In this document: one piece after another, positions 16,876 to 26,055 of the stretch | Layout: each line of letters begins with the position of its first letter | Numbering within the stretch: position 1 is the first letter of the stretch | Origin: Streptomyces jeddahensis | GTDB taxonomy: Bacteria; Actinomycetota; Actinomycetes; Streptomycetales; Streptomycetaceae | Assembly (NCBI RefSeq): GCF_001642995.1 | Contig: NZ_LOHS01000051.1 | Location: 1-64,000 of the forward strand | Length of the DNA: 64,000 nt | Direction of reading: 5' to 3' | Translations under genes and position numbers: made by a program | Notes under the pieces: model-generated | Seen by the model: the letters and a program-made list of their open reading frames with translations, nothing else | Told to the model about the DNA's origin: nothing | Databases searched by the model: none

Positions 16876-16942
16876 TGCGGGAACCTATGTGCGCGCTGTG
16901 GGGGCGTCAATGGGCTGGACGGGAATTTCTGCCGGGACGTGA

Positions 16943-18157
16943 TCAGGATGTGCGAGCGGTCGCATGGCGCCTTGCCCGGGTCAGTGGTGCCGACGCCAGT
17001 GCGACCAGCAGCGCTGCCGCGGCCGCGGCGACCGGCACCCCGTACCCCGCCGTGGCCGACACCCGCTCCACCGCCCAGCCGCCGGCGGCCGAGCCGCACG
17101 CGATGCCGCCGAGCAGGGCGGTCACCGCGAGGGTCATGCCCTCGTTCAACCGGTCGTCAGGGGTGCGGCTCTGCACCAGCGTCATCCCGGTGACCATCGT
17201 CGGGGCCGTCGCCATCCCGGCGATCAGCAGCGAGACGGCGAGTGCCACCAGGGATCCGGTGAGCGCGGCCGCCAGCAGGGGCAGGCACATGAGGGCCGTC
17301 ATCGCGGCCACGCACAGCGGGAAGCGACGATTCGCCGGGCCCACCGGCCGCGTCGCTCCGTACAGCAGCCCGGCCGCGCACGAACCGGCCGCCTGCAGCG
17401 CGAGCACCACACCCGCGGCCGCCTTGTGTCCCTGTGCATCCGCGAACGCGATCGTCACGACCTCCATCGAGCCGAAGACCGCACCCATCGCGAGGAACGC
17501 GACGAGCAGGGGCGGCATCCCGCGCGCCCGGAGGGGCGACGCGGTCCTGGCGGCGGTACGCGGACGGGGCGGCGGCTCCGTCGAGCGCTGGGCCGCGAAG
17601 ACGAGCATCCCGGTCATCAGCAGCACCGCGCCGACCAGGGTGCCCGCCTCCGGGAACAACGTGCCGCAGAGGAAGGCGGCGAGTACGGGCCCGAGCATGA
17701 AGCAGAGCTCGTCCGCGGCCTGTTCGAAGGAGTTGGCGGCGTGCAGCGCCTTCTCGTCGCCCTTGAGCAGGTGGGACCATCGGGCGCGGGACATGGCACC
17801 GGTGTTGGGTGTGGTGGCGGTCGCGGCGTACGCGGCGAAGAGCGTCCAGTCGGGAGCTCCGTAGTGCACGCACAGCAGCAGGGCGAGGCTCCCGAGCACC
17901 GCGAGGGCCGTTGCGGGCAACGCGATCCGCGCCTGCCCGAGGCGGTCCACGAGCCGCGCCGTCCAGGGGGCGACCACGGCCGTCGCGGCCAGCCCCGTCG
18001 CCGTCACCGCTCCCGCGAGGGCGTACGAGCCGCGTGACCCGGCGATCATGATCACGGCGCTCACGCTGAACATGCCCATGGGCAGCCGGGCCATGAGATT
18101 CCCGATGGTGAACGCGCGGGCGCCCGTTATGGCGAAGAGACGGGCGTACGGGTTCAC
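16943..18157 (-). CDS. MFS transporter (drug-efflux-like)
   Basis: 404 aa from GTG 18157 (VNPYARLFAITGARAFTIGN), which has GGGAG about 7 nt upstream; the frame is open further to 18310, but that extension is Arg-rich and non-homologous in character. About 12 membrane helices with a cytoplasmic loop of Pro/Arg near the middle (STEPPPRPRTAARTAS). Substrate unknown. It is divergent from a LysR gene, which may control it. From memory this MFS/LysR pair directly precedes the mat locus in S. coelicolor. Confidence 0.88.
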   Translation of the reverse strand: MNPYARLFAITGARAFTIGNLMARLPMGMFSVSAVIMIAGSRGSYALAGAVTATGLAATAVVAPWTARLVDRLGQARIALPATALAVLGSLALLLCVHYGAPDWTLFAAYAATATTPNTGAMSRARWSHLLKGDEKALHAANSFEQAADELCFMLGPVLAAFLCGTLFPEAGTLVGAVLLMTGMLVFAAQRSTEPPPRPRTAARTASPLRARGMPPLLVAFLAMGAVFGSMEVVTIAFADAQGHKAAAGVVLALQAAGSCAAGLLYGATRPVGPANRRFPLCVAAMTALMCLPLLAAALTGSLVALAVSLLIAGMATAPTMVTGMTLVQSRTPDDRLNEGMTLAVTALLGGIACGSAAGGWAVERVSATAGYGVPVAAAAAALLVALASAPLTRARRHATARTS

Positions 18158-18394
18158 CGGACTCCCGCGTCGCCGCCGTGGGCGGCGCCCGTCGCTTGAA
18201 CGGGTTCGTTGGGGTCGGTCGTCCACCAGGTCGCGTGCGGGCGGCACCGCCGCCGCTATCAGGGAATCCCCGGTGACGGCCAGGAACAGCGATGAAGGTT
18301 GTTGCGGCATGCATCAAACGGTGCTGGCCCGCGGCCCGTGCGGTCCAACACCTTCTCGACGCCGATTGACGCACCTGCGTTGTAAATTCGCCGC

Positions 18395-19396
18395 GTGCCC
18401 GTCCCCACACCCCCGTCCGCGAACGCAGCGACAGACCCCCGCCTCCTCCGCGCCTTCCTCGCCGTAGCGGAAGAACTGCACTTCACCCGCGCCGCCGCCC
18501 GGCTGTACGTCGCACAGCAGGCCCTGAGCCGCGACATCCGCCGCCTGGAACGGGAGTTGGGTGTCGATCTCTTCGTGCGGACGACGCGTCAGGTCGCCCT
18601 GACCGCCCACGGTGAGCGGCTCGTCCCGTACGCGCGGCGCGTGCTGGAGGCGCAGGACGCGCTGCTCGCCGCCTTCCGCCGCGGGACGGGGGACCCGGGG
18701 CGGCCGCTGCTCGTGGACGTCAACAGCCCGGGCCTGGTTTTCGGGCGGATCCTGGAGCACGCCCGGGAACTCGTGCCCGAGTGCGAGCTGATGGCCCGCT
18801 TCGAGAGCGGCCTCACCGGCGCCGCGGCCGAGATGCTCGCCGGGCGCCTCGACGCGTCCTTCGGGCGGTACGCCGGTCTCGCCCCCGCGCTACGAGGCCG
18901 CCTCGCGCAGCAGCCCGTCAGCTACGAACCGATGGCGGTCATCCTGCCGACCGACCACCCGCTGGCCGAGCACGAGGCGGTGCCACTCGACGAGCTCGCG
19001 GGCGAGACCGTGTACGCGGGCGCGGGCAACCCCCGCACACCGGAGTGGACCGACCTGGCGTACCGGCTCTTCGAGGGCCGCGGCATCGAGGTCGCGCCGC
19101 CCGCACCGCTGGCGGTGGGCGCCGAGGAGTTCCAGCGGATCATGGCGAAATACCGCAACCCGGTACTGGCCGTGGTGGATTTCCCGCCCATGCCCGGCAC
19201 CGTGCTCCGGCCCCTCGTCGACCCCGTCCCGCTGTCGCCCGTGTCACTGGTGTGGCCAAAGGGCCTGGTACATCCGGCTCTTGACGCTCTGCGCGAGGCC
19301 GCGGCGACTCTGGCGACGCGGCACGGTTGGCTTCGCCGGCCCACGGACGGATGGATTCCAGCCGCGGACGCCCTCGTCATGGTGAGCCAGGACTGA
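18395..19396 (+). CDS. LysR-family transcriptional regulator
   Basis: 333 aa. The N-terminal winged helix-turn-helix (LLRAFLAVAEELHFTRAAARLYVAQQ, residues about 17-42, continuing LSRDIRRLERELGVDLFVRTTR) is textbook LysR, followed by an inducer-binding domain. The start is GTG. It is divergent from the MFS gene and probably regulates it. Confidence 0.92.
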   Translation: MPVPTPPSANAATDPRLLRAFLAVAEELHFTRAAARLYVAQQALSRDIRRLERELGVDLFVRTTRQVALTAHGERLVPYARRVLEAQDALLAAFRRGTGDPGRPLLVDVNSPGLVFGRILEHARELVPECELMARFESGLTGAAAEMLAGRLDASFGRYAGLAPALRGRLAQQPVSYEPMAVILPTDHPLAEHEAVPLDELAGETVYAGAGNPRTPEWTDLAYRLFEGRGIEVAPPAPLAVGAEEFQRIMAKYRNPVLAVVDFPPMPGTVLRPLVDPVPLSPVSLVWPKGLVHPALDALREAAATLATRHGWLRRPTDGWIPAADALVMVSQD

Positions 19397-19544
19397 CTCA
19401 GCGGTACGACTGTCACTCCGGTGCGCTACATTCATGGTCCGGGCGCAGTGTGATAGGGGGGCGCTCGGATCGGGTGGGGGCCCGATCCGACGGCAGGTGC
19501 CCGGAGTCGTACGCGCACCCGGATCGGTCCCTGGGGGGAAGTGC

Positions 19545-20750
19545 GTGCGCGTGGACAAGTGGCGGGAAGACGCCCAACTGTCGGAGGACTCCGGAGAGTC
19601 GGACGACCCGGAACGGCCGGAGGCCGAAGGCCGGGCGAACGACGCCGAACCGTCGCGCGACGACGGCCGATCGGACGATGCCGAACCGTCGCGCGACGAC
19701 GGCCAGGCGGATGACGCCGCACCGTCCCGCGACGGCGGCCGGGCGGACGATGCCGAACCCTCCCGCGGCGACAGCCAGGCGGATGACGTTGAGCCGTCGC
19801 ACGGCGGCCCGGCGAGCGATGCCGGGCGGACGGCCGAAGACTGGTTTCGCCGGGGGTCCCCCCTGCTCGAGCGAAGCCGAGAGTTTGGGGGAGGCCGGGA
19901 GCCACAGGACGGCAGCGGCTTGCGGGGCGCCCCGACCGGGCAGCCGGACCGTGTCGGTCATGGACCGGACCGTGGCGGTCATGGAGAGCGGTCCGGAGAG
20001 GACCTCCTCCTCGCCCACGCCCATGACCCCAACGAGGTCACCGTCCAGCTCGACGCCATCGGGTACGACGAGGGCCGGCTGACCGTCCAGGAGAAGCAGC
20101 GCGGTCACGAGGTCCCGGTCTTCGTCGACGACTCCGGACGCCGCAGCCGTACGCTGCGCCGGATAGGCATCGCCGTCGGCACGGTCTGCGCGGTCTACGC
20201 GGTGGTCATCGTGGCCACCCTGCTCTCGGGCAACTCGAGCGCGCCCTGGCTGCCGATCACCGGTCAGAAGGACGACGGCAAACCGGCGAGCCAGGTGGAG
20301 CCCTCACCGCTGCCCGCCGACACCGCGAGCCCGTCCGACTCGGCGGGCACAGCACCTGACGTGCTGCCCTCGGGCACCGACGGCATCACGGCGTCTCCAG
20401 GGGACAGCGCCAGCGCCTCGCCCGACCCCAGCGCAAGCGCCAGCAAGCCGGGGGAGTCCGCCGACCCCGACCCCACGACGAGCAACGAGCCGGACCCGCA
20501 GGACACCACCTCCGATGATCCCGGTCCCGGCCCCGATCCGACCGGAGGCGGCCCCACGACCGATCCGGTCGACCCCGAACCGACGGACACCGGCGAGCCG
20601 TCCACCGAGCCGACGCCGTCCAGCGGCGAGGACGACGGCACCGACACCGTGGCGGAGAGCCCGATAGGGGAGGCCCCCGTCGAGCTGGACCCCGGCAGCC
20701 CCGCCGAACCCTCCGCTTCCTCGCCCTCGTCCTCGGAAAGCACCCTGTAA
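19545..20750 (+). CDS. matA: MatA-like membrane-anchored protein of the mat locus
   Basis: About 401 aa. GTG 19545 follows GGGGGGAA; GTG 19551 is equally possible. The cytosolic N-terminus holds four to five imperfect repeats of about 13 residues (DDAEPSRDDGR...). Then come a segment encoded by a dispersed palindrome (residues about 103-118), a conserved patch (LLLAHAHDPNEVTVQLDAIGYD), one membrane helix (IGIAVGTVCAVYAVVIVATLL, about residues 207-227) and an external tail of Pro/Ser/Asp/Thr. Its stop abuts the start of matB. In S. coelicolor/S. lividans the gene at this place is matA, needed with matB for mycelial aggregation; its biochemical role is not known to me. Assignment rests on position and topology. 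Confidence 0.72.
   Translation: MRVDKWREDAQLSEDSGESDDPERPEAEGRANDAEPSRDDGRSDDAEPSRDDGQADDAAPSRDGGRADDAEPSRGDSQADDVEPSHGGPASDAGRTAEDWFRRGSPLLERSREFGGGREPQDGSGLRGAPTGQPDRVGHGPDRGGHGERSGEDLLLAHAHDPNEVTVQLDAIGYDEGRLTVQEKQRGHEVPVFVDDSGRRSRTLRRIGIAVGTVCAVYAVVIVATLLSGNSSAPWLPITGQKDDGKPASQVEPSPLPADTASPSDSAGTAPDVLPSGTDGITASPGDSASASPDPSASASKPGESADPDPTTSNEPDPQDTTSDDPGPGPDPTGGGPTTDPVDPEPTDTGEPSTEPTPSSGEDDGTDTVAESPIGEAPVELDPGSPAEPSASSPSSSESTL
19851..19899. repeat. Dispersed palindrome (family 2) inside matA
   Basis: The stretch begins CGGGGGTCCCCCCTGCTCGA, continues through GCGAAGCCGAGAG and ends TTTGGGGGAGGCC. I recognise this as a widespread Streptomyces intergenic element. Here it is read in frame as GSPLLERSREFGGG within matA. 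Confidence 0.7.
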
Positions 20751-22925
20751 ATGACCTCCCGCTCACGCAGTCCGCAACGCCGCAGGCTGCCCATGCGCTA
20801 CCTGCTGCCCTCGCTGATCCTCGTCGCGCTGCTCGCGATGCTGATGCTCCGCGGCTACGTGCACAGCGAGATCCTCGCCGACCACCGCGTCCGCCCGCCG
20901 GTGGCCGCCGACAAGGTGCCGGACGAGGTCCTCAGGGGCGGTCCGGTCATCGACACGCGCAGCGGCCAGGCCGCCACGCTGAGCGTGCCGGACCGCCGCC
21001 TCGTGCTGACCTTCGACGACGGGCCCGACCCGGTGTGGACCCCCAAGGTCCTCGACGTGCTGGCCGAACACGACGCGCACGCCGTCTTCTTCGTCACCGG
21101 GACGATGGTCTCCCGCTATCCCGAGCTCGTACAGCGCATGGTGGCGGAGGGCCACGAGATCGGTCTGCACACGTTCAACCACCCCGACCTCTCGTACCAG
21201 TCCCAGCGCCGGATCGACTGGGAGCTGTCGCAGAACCAGCTCGCGCTCGCCGGCGCCGCCGGTATCCGCACGTCGCTCTTCCGCCCTCCCTATTCGTCGT
21301 TCTCCGCCGCCATGGACAACGCGTCGTGGCCCGTCACCGAGTACATCGGCGGCCGTGGGTACATCACCGTCGTCAACAACACCGACAGCGAGGACTGGCG
21401 GCGCCCGGGCGTCGACGAGATCATCCGCCGGGCCACGCCGAAGGGCCACCAGGGCGCCATCGTGCTGATGCACGACTCCGGCGGCGACCGCTCGCAGACC
21501 GTGGCCGCGCTCGACCGCTTCCTGCCCGAACTGCAGGCGAAAGGGTACGAGTTCGCCAACCTCACCGAAGCCCTGGACGCACCGAGCGCCCACACGCCCG
21601 TGACCGGCCTCGACCTGTGGAAGGGCAAGGCGTGGGTGTACCTGGTCGAGGCGTCCGAGAACGTGACCGGCGTCCTCGTCGTCGGCCTCGCGGTGATCGG
21701 CTTCCTCGTCATCACCCGCTTCGGCCTCATGCTCGTCCTGTCCGCCGTGCACGCCCGGCGCGTGCGGCGGCGCGGCTTCCGCTGGGGCCCGCCGGTCACC
21801 GAACCGGTGTCGGTGCTGGTCCCCGCGTACAACGAGGCCAAGTGCATCCGGAACACGGTGAACTCGCTGGCGCAGAGCGACCACCCCATCGAAGTGATCG
21901 TCATCGACGACGGTTCCAGCGACGGCACGGCCCGCATCGTCGAGGACATGCGCATGCCGAACGTCCGCGTGGTGCGCCAGCTCAACGCCGGCAAGCCCGC
22001 GGCGCTCAACCGCGGCCTGGCCAACGCCCGTCACGACATCGTCGTGATGATGGACGGCGACACGGTCTTCGAGCCGTCCACCGTCCGTGAGCTGGTGCAG
22101 CCCTTCGGCGACCCGCGCGTCGGCGCCGTCGCAGGCAACGCGAAGGTGGGCAACAAGGACTCGCTCATCGGCGCCTGGCAGCACATCGAGTACGTGATGG
22201 GCTTCAACCTCGACCGCCGTATGTACGACATGCTGCGCTGCATGCCCACCATCCCCGGAGCGGTGGGCGCCTTCCGGCGGACGGCGCTCGAGCGGGTCGG
22301 CGGCATGAGCGACGACACGCTCGCCGAGGACACCGACATCACCATGGCGATGCACCGCGACGGCTGGCGCGTCGTCTACGCGGAGAACGCCCGCGCCTGG
22401 ACCGAGGCCCCCGAGTCCGTCCAGCAGTTGTGGTCCCAGCGCTACCGCTGGTCGTACGGCACGATGCAGGCGATCTGGAAGCACCGCAGGGCGCTCATCG
22501 AACGCGGCCCGTCCGGCCGCTTCGGCCGCGTCGGCCTGCCCCTGGTGTCGCTGTTCATGGTGCTCGCCCCGCTGCTCGCGCCGCTCATCGACGTCTTCCT
22601 GCTGTACGGGCTGGTCTTCGGCCCCACGCAGAAGACCGTCGGCGCCTGGCTCGGCGTCCTCGGGATCCAGGCCGTCTGCGCGGCCTACGCCTTCCGGCTC
22701 GACCGCGAGCGCATGACCCATCTGGTATCCCTGCCGCTCCAGCAGATCCTGTACCGGCAGCTCATGTACGTGGTCCTCCTCCAGTCCTGGATCACCGCCC
22801 TCACCGGAGGCCGGCTGCGCTGGCAGAAACTCCGGCGCACCGGAGTGGTGGAGGCGGCGCCCGGCGCCGTGTCCGTCCCCCAGCAGAGGACGGGCAGCAG
22901 CGGTGATCGGAGGCCAGTGGCATGA
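20751..22925 (+). CDS. matB: MatB-like polysaccharide deacetylase-glycosyltransferase fusion
   Basis: 724 aa. One N-terminal helix (about 17-35), then a NodB-type deacetylase (TFDDGPD at 87-93, HTFNHPDL zinc histidines, RPPY, LMHDSG), a membrane helix (about 302-325), and a family-2 glycosyltransferase: SVLVPAYNE, VIDDGSSDG, MDGDT, AEDTDI and QRYRW at 563-567, the mark of a processive synthase. Membrane helices end the protein. The arrangement places the deacetylase outside and the synthase inside, as for partly deacetylated poly-N-acetylglucosamine. In Streptomyces, MatB makes a PNAG-like glycan that glues hyphae into pellets. It is contiguous with matA and overlaps the acyltransferase gene by 4 bp. 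Confidence 0.9.
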   Translation: MTSRSRSPQRRRLPMRYLLPSLILVALLAMLMLRGYVHSEILADHRVRPPVAADKVPDEVLRGGPVIDTRSGQAATLSVPDRRLVLTFDDGPDPVWTPKVLDVLAEHDAHAVFFVTGTMVSRYPELVQRMVAEGHEIGLHTFNHPDLSYQSQRRIDWELSQNQLALAGAAGIRTSLFRPPYSSFSAAMDNASWPVTEYIGGRGYITVVNNTDSEDWRRPGVDEIIRRATPKGHQGAIVLMHDSGGDRSQTVAALDRFLPELQAKGYEFANLTEALDAPSAHTPVTGLDLWKGKAWVYLVEASENVTGVLVVGLAVIGFLVITRFGLMLVLSAVHARRVRRRGFRWGPPVTEPVSVLVPAYNEAKCIRNTVNSLAQSDHPIEVIVIDDGSSDGTARIVEDMRMPNVRVVRQLNAGKPAALNRGLANARHDIVVMMDGDTVFEPSTVRELVQPFGDPRVGAVAGNAKVGNKDSLIGAWQHIEYVMGFNLDRRMYDMLRCMPTIPGAVGAFRRTALERVGGMSDDTLAEDTDITMAMHRDGWRVVYAENARAWTEAPESVQQLWSQRYRWSYGTMQAIWKHRRALIERGPSGRFGRVGLPLVSLFMVLAPLLAPLIDVFLLYGLVFGPTQKTVGAWLGVLGIQAVCAAYAFRLDRERMTHLVSLPLQQILYRQLMYVVLLQSWITALTGGRLRWQKLRRTGVVEAAPGAVSVPQQRTGSSGDRRPVA

Positions 22926-24229
22926 CGCATCCGTATGGGATTCCGTATCCGCCGAGCCCTGAGCAGGTGCCGCCGAGCCCTGAAGAGATGCCGTGGACTC
23001 CTGAACAGGCGTCTTCTGCGTACGCGTCGGCCGAGGCGCCTATGGCAGCCGACGCGCCCAAGGCAGCCGAGGCACCCAAGAAGCCGGGCCGCGACCGCTA
23101 TCTGGACCTGCTGCGTTCCATCGCGCTGGTCCGCGTCGTCGTCTACCACCTCTTCGGCTGGGCATGGCTGACGATCCTGTTCCCCTCGATGGGCGTGATG
23201 TTCGCGCTGGCCGGCTCGCTCATGGCCCGCTCACTGGGCCGCCCGGCGCTGAGTGTGATCCGGGGCCGTGTCCGCCGGCTCCTGCCCCCCATGTGGGCGT
23301 TCAGCGCGGCGGTGCTCGTGCTGCTCTTCGCGGGCGGCTGGAACCCGGGCACCGATCCCGACCACGGCGGCACCTGGGGCTGGGCGAGCCTGTTCAACTA
23401 CGTCGTCCCGATCGGTGCCCCGCCGTTCCCGTGGCATCTCGGTGACAAGGCGGGCCTCCTCGAGGACACGTGGCCTGCCCAGGCGGCGGGCCCGCTGTGG
23501 TACCTGCGCGCGTACCTGTGGTTCGTGATCGCGTCCCCGCTGCTGCTGTGGGCGTTCCGCCGCGTGCCGTGGGTGACGCTGCTGGCCCCGCTGGCGCTGA
23601 CGGCGGTGGTGGGGACGGGTCTGGTGAAGATCCCCGGTGAGACGGGCAACGCGGTCACGGACTTCGCGGTGTTCGGCAGCTGCTGGGTCCTGGGCTTCGC
23701 CCACCACGAGGGCCACCTGCAGAAGATCCCCCGCTACATGGCGGTCTCGTGCTCGTCGCTCATCATGGCCTTCGGCCTGTGGTGGGCCTCCGGCCACCTC
23801 GGCCCGGACGGCTGGGACCTCAACGACATCCCGCTCGCCCAGGCCACCTGGTCCTTCGGCTTTGTGGTGATCCTGCTCGTCTACTCGCCGTCGTGGCAGC
23901 AACTGCCGGGCCGCCTGGCGACATGGGACAAGCTCGTCACCCTGTCCAACAACCGAGCGGTGACGATCTACCTCTGGCACAACATGCTGATCATGGCCAC
24001 GGTCCCGATCATCGACCTGGCGTACGACCTCCCGTTCATGAACGACCGCATGTACGCGGCGCTGGACACGACGTACTCGCTGTGGATGTTCGCGCTCGTC
24101 TGGCCCCTGATAGGCGCGGCGATCCTGGCCGTGGGCTGGCTGGAGGACCTTGCGGCCAAGCGGCGGCCGCGGCTGTGGCCGAACGGTGCGACGAAGACGG
24201 CGGCGAAGCCGCGGACACGGGCGCGGTAG
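22922..24229 (+). CDS. Acyltransferase-3-like multipass membrane protein
   Basis: 435 aa. A Pro/Glu/Ala-rich N-terminal tail (about 55 residues) precedes RDRYLDLLRSIALVRVVVYHLFGWAW, the start typical of membrane acyltransferases (an early Arg and the His in VVYHL). About ten membrane helices follow. Enzymes of this family transfer acetyl or succinyl groups to extracytoplasmic sugars. Overlap of 4 bp with matB suggests a role in modifying or exporting the same glycan, comparable to IcaC in ica operons; this is inference from context. Confidence 0.85.
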   Translation: MTHPYGIPYPPSPEQVPPSPEEMPWTPEQASSAYASAEAPMAADAPKAAEAPKKPGRDRYLDLLRSIALVRVVVYHLFGWAWLTILFPSMGVMFALAGSLMARSLGRPALSVIRGRVRRLLPPMWAFSAAVLVLLFAGGWNPGTDPDHGGTWGWASLFNYVVPIGAPPFPWHLGDKAGLLEDTWPAQAAGPLWYLRAYLWFVIASPLLLWAFRRVPWVTLLAPLALTAVVGTGLVKIPGETGNAVTDFAVFGSCWVLGFAHHEGHLQKIPRYMAVSCSSLIMAFGLWWASGHLGPDGWDLNDIPLAQATWSFGFVVILLVYSPSWQQLPGRLATWDKLVTLSNNRAVTIYLWHNMLIMATVPIIDLAYDLPFMNDRMYAALDTTYSLWMFALVWPLIGAAILAVGWLEDLAAKRRPRLWPNGATKTAAKPRTRAR

Positions 24230-24435
24230 CGTCCGCCGTGAATGTGGCGCTCGCAGAGGAATACGAGACCGAGGGCAGGGCCCGCGGCCAAGCCGTCATG
24301 ATCCACGGCAAAACCCTCACTTCCCCGACCTGGCCGGGGTGAGAGCAAAGTTCCCCGGCGGTCACCCACAGCCACAGTGCGGAAACGCGCCCTCCCTACC
24401 TTCGGCTCATCAGCCGAGATACGTGGAGGCGTGAG

Positions 24436-25818
24436 ATGACAGCCCCGAGCACCACCACCGCATCGCGTAAGGGGGGCCGCTGGATCGAGCAGTGGGACCC
24501 GGAGAACGAGGAGTTCTGGAAGGAGACCGGTGAGCGCGTCGCGCGGCGCAACCTCATCTTCTCCGTCCTGTCCGAGCACATCGGATTCTCGATCTGGACC
24601 CTGTGGTCCGTCATGGTCCTCTTCATGGGGCCCGAGTACGGGATCGATCCGGCCGGCAAGTTCTTCCTCGTGGCCATGGCCACCTTCGTCGGGGCGTTCG
24701 TCCGCGTGCCGTACACCTTCGCCGTCGCCCGCTTCGGCGGCCGGAACTGGACGGTCATCGCGGCGTCGCTGCTCCTGCTGCCGACGATCGCCGCGTTCGT
24801 GGTGATGGAGCCCGGCACCTCGTACACCACCTTCATGCTGTGTGCGGTCCTCACCGGCGTCGGCGGCGGTAACTTCGCCTCCTCCATGACCAACATCAAC
24901 TCCTTCTTCCCGCTGCGCAAGAAGGGGTGGGCGCTCGGTCTGAACGCCGGCGGCGGCAACATCGGCGTGCCGGTCGTGCAGCTCGTGGCCCTCGGCGTCA
25001 TCGGTGCGGCGGGCGGTCCCCGGGTGCTGCTCGGGATCTACATCCCGCTCATCGTGATCTCCGCGGTGTGCGCCGCGCTCTTCATGGACAGCATCGCGTC
25101 CGTCAAGAACGACACCGGCGCGGCGAAGGAAGCCGTCCGCGACGCACACACCTGGATCATGTCCTTCCTCTACATCGGGACCTTCGGCTCCTTCATCGGC
25201 TACAGCTTCGCCTTCGGTCTCGTGCTGCAGACCCAGTTCGGCCGTACGCCGCTGCAGGCCGCGTCGGTCACCTTCATCGGCCCCCTGCTCGGCTCGCTGA
25301 TCCGGCCCATCGGCGGCTCGCTCGCCGACAAGTACGGCGGCGCCCGCATCACGCTGTGGAACTTCGTCGCCATGGCCGCGGCCACCGCCGTGATCGTGAT
25401 GGCCTCGATGGAGAAGTCGCTGCCGCTGTTCACCACCGCTTTCATCGCGCTCTTCGTCCTGACGGGCCTGGGCAACGGCTCCACGTACAAGATGATCCCC
25501 GGCATCTTCGCCGCCAAGGCCGTGCAGAAGGGGCTCGCCGGGGAAGAGGCCGCGGCCTACGGGCGCCGGCTGTCCGGTGCCTCGATGGGCCTGATCGGTG
25601 CGGTCGGCGCGCTCGGCGGTCTCGGTATCAACCTCGCCTTCCGGCAGTCGTTCATGACGGCGGGCACCGGCACCGGCGCCTTCGTGGCGTTCCTCGCCTT
25701 CTACGCGGTGTGCATCGCGGTGACCTGGGCCGTATACCTTCGCCGTCCGGCCGCCACCGCCTCGCCCGCCGCGGCCACCTCGGAGACGAAGCCGCAGCTC
25801 AGCTACGCGGAGGTGTGA
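24436..25818 (+). CDS. narK: Nitrate/nitrite transporter NarK
   Basis: A 460-aa major-facilitator protein with 12 helices. The nitrate-porter signature is clear: GVGGGNFASSMTNINSFFP and then KKGWALGLNAGGGNIGVPV. The N-terminal tail (WIEQWDPENEEFWKETG) is shared by actinobacterial NarK proteins. GGAGG lies about 8 nt before the ATG. It precedes nnaR, a known nitrate-assimilation regulator gene, in the same orientation. The 206-bp upstream gap probably holds GlnR/NnaR sites; none is clear enough to mark. Confidence 0.93.
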   Translation: MTAPSTTTASRKGGRWIEQWDPENEEFWKETGERVARRNLIFSVLSEHIGFSIWTLWSVMVLFMGPEYGIDPAGKFFLVAMATFVGAFVRVPYTFAVARFGGRNWTVIAASLLLLPTIAAFVVMEPGTSYTTFMLCAVLTGVGGGNFASSMTNINSFFPLRKKGWALGLNAGGGNIGVPVVQLVALGVIGAAGGPRVLLGIYIPLIVISAVCAALFMDSIASVKNDTGAAKEAVRDAHTWIMSFLYIGTFGSFIGYSFAFGLVLQTQFGRTPLQAASVTFIGPLLGSLIRPIGGSLADKYGGARITLWNFVAMAAATAVIVMASMEKSLPLFTTAFIALFVLTGLGNGSTYKMIPGIFAAKAVQKGLAGEEAAAYGRRLSGASMGLIGAVGALGGLGINLAFRQSFMTAGTGTGAFVAFLAFYAVCIAVTWAVYLRRPAATASPAAATSETKPQLSYAEV

Positions 25819-25870
25819 CGGACCGCAGCATTCCGGGACGTCGATATCGGTGGCTGATCGCCGCGGGCAC

Positions 25871-25900
25871 CCGGCCCGGCCGTACCCGCGGCCGGGCCGG
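25871..25900 (+). terminator. Possible terminator after narK
   Basis: CCGGCCCGGC (25871-25880) pairs perfectly with GCCGGGCCGG (25891-25900). No T run follows, but such stems end many Streptomyces transcripts. Confidence 0.5.
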
Positions 25901-26055
25901 ACGTCCCGCCGCCGGTCTGTACGGGATGCGCGGTGACGTAACACGGACGACATGACAACGATCCGAGCCTGTCACGGGCTGTTGGCAGGCTCGGTGAACC
26001 CCGGAGGACTACCTGACAGCCACCGGAGAACCACGAGAGCTCGGGACGAGAGCCA

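Noticed and set aside
18158..18310. 51-residue N-terminal extension of the MFS protein
   Set aside because: Arg-rich, not membrane-like, and the GTG at 18157 has a good ribosome-binding site.
18340..18394. Promoter TTGACG/TAAATT before the LysR gene
   Set aside because: The two words are only 11 bp apart, too close for a normal promoter.
24230..24435. GlnR-type box before narK
   Set aside because: GTCAC and GAAAC words occur at 24361-24386 but not in the spacing of the GlnR consensus as I know it.
25930..25960. GlnR-type box before nnaR
   Set aside because: GTGACGTAACACGG is suggestive, but the second half-site does not match.
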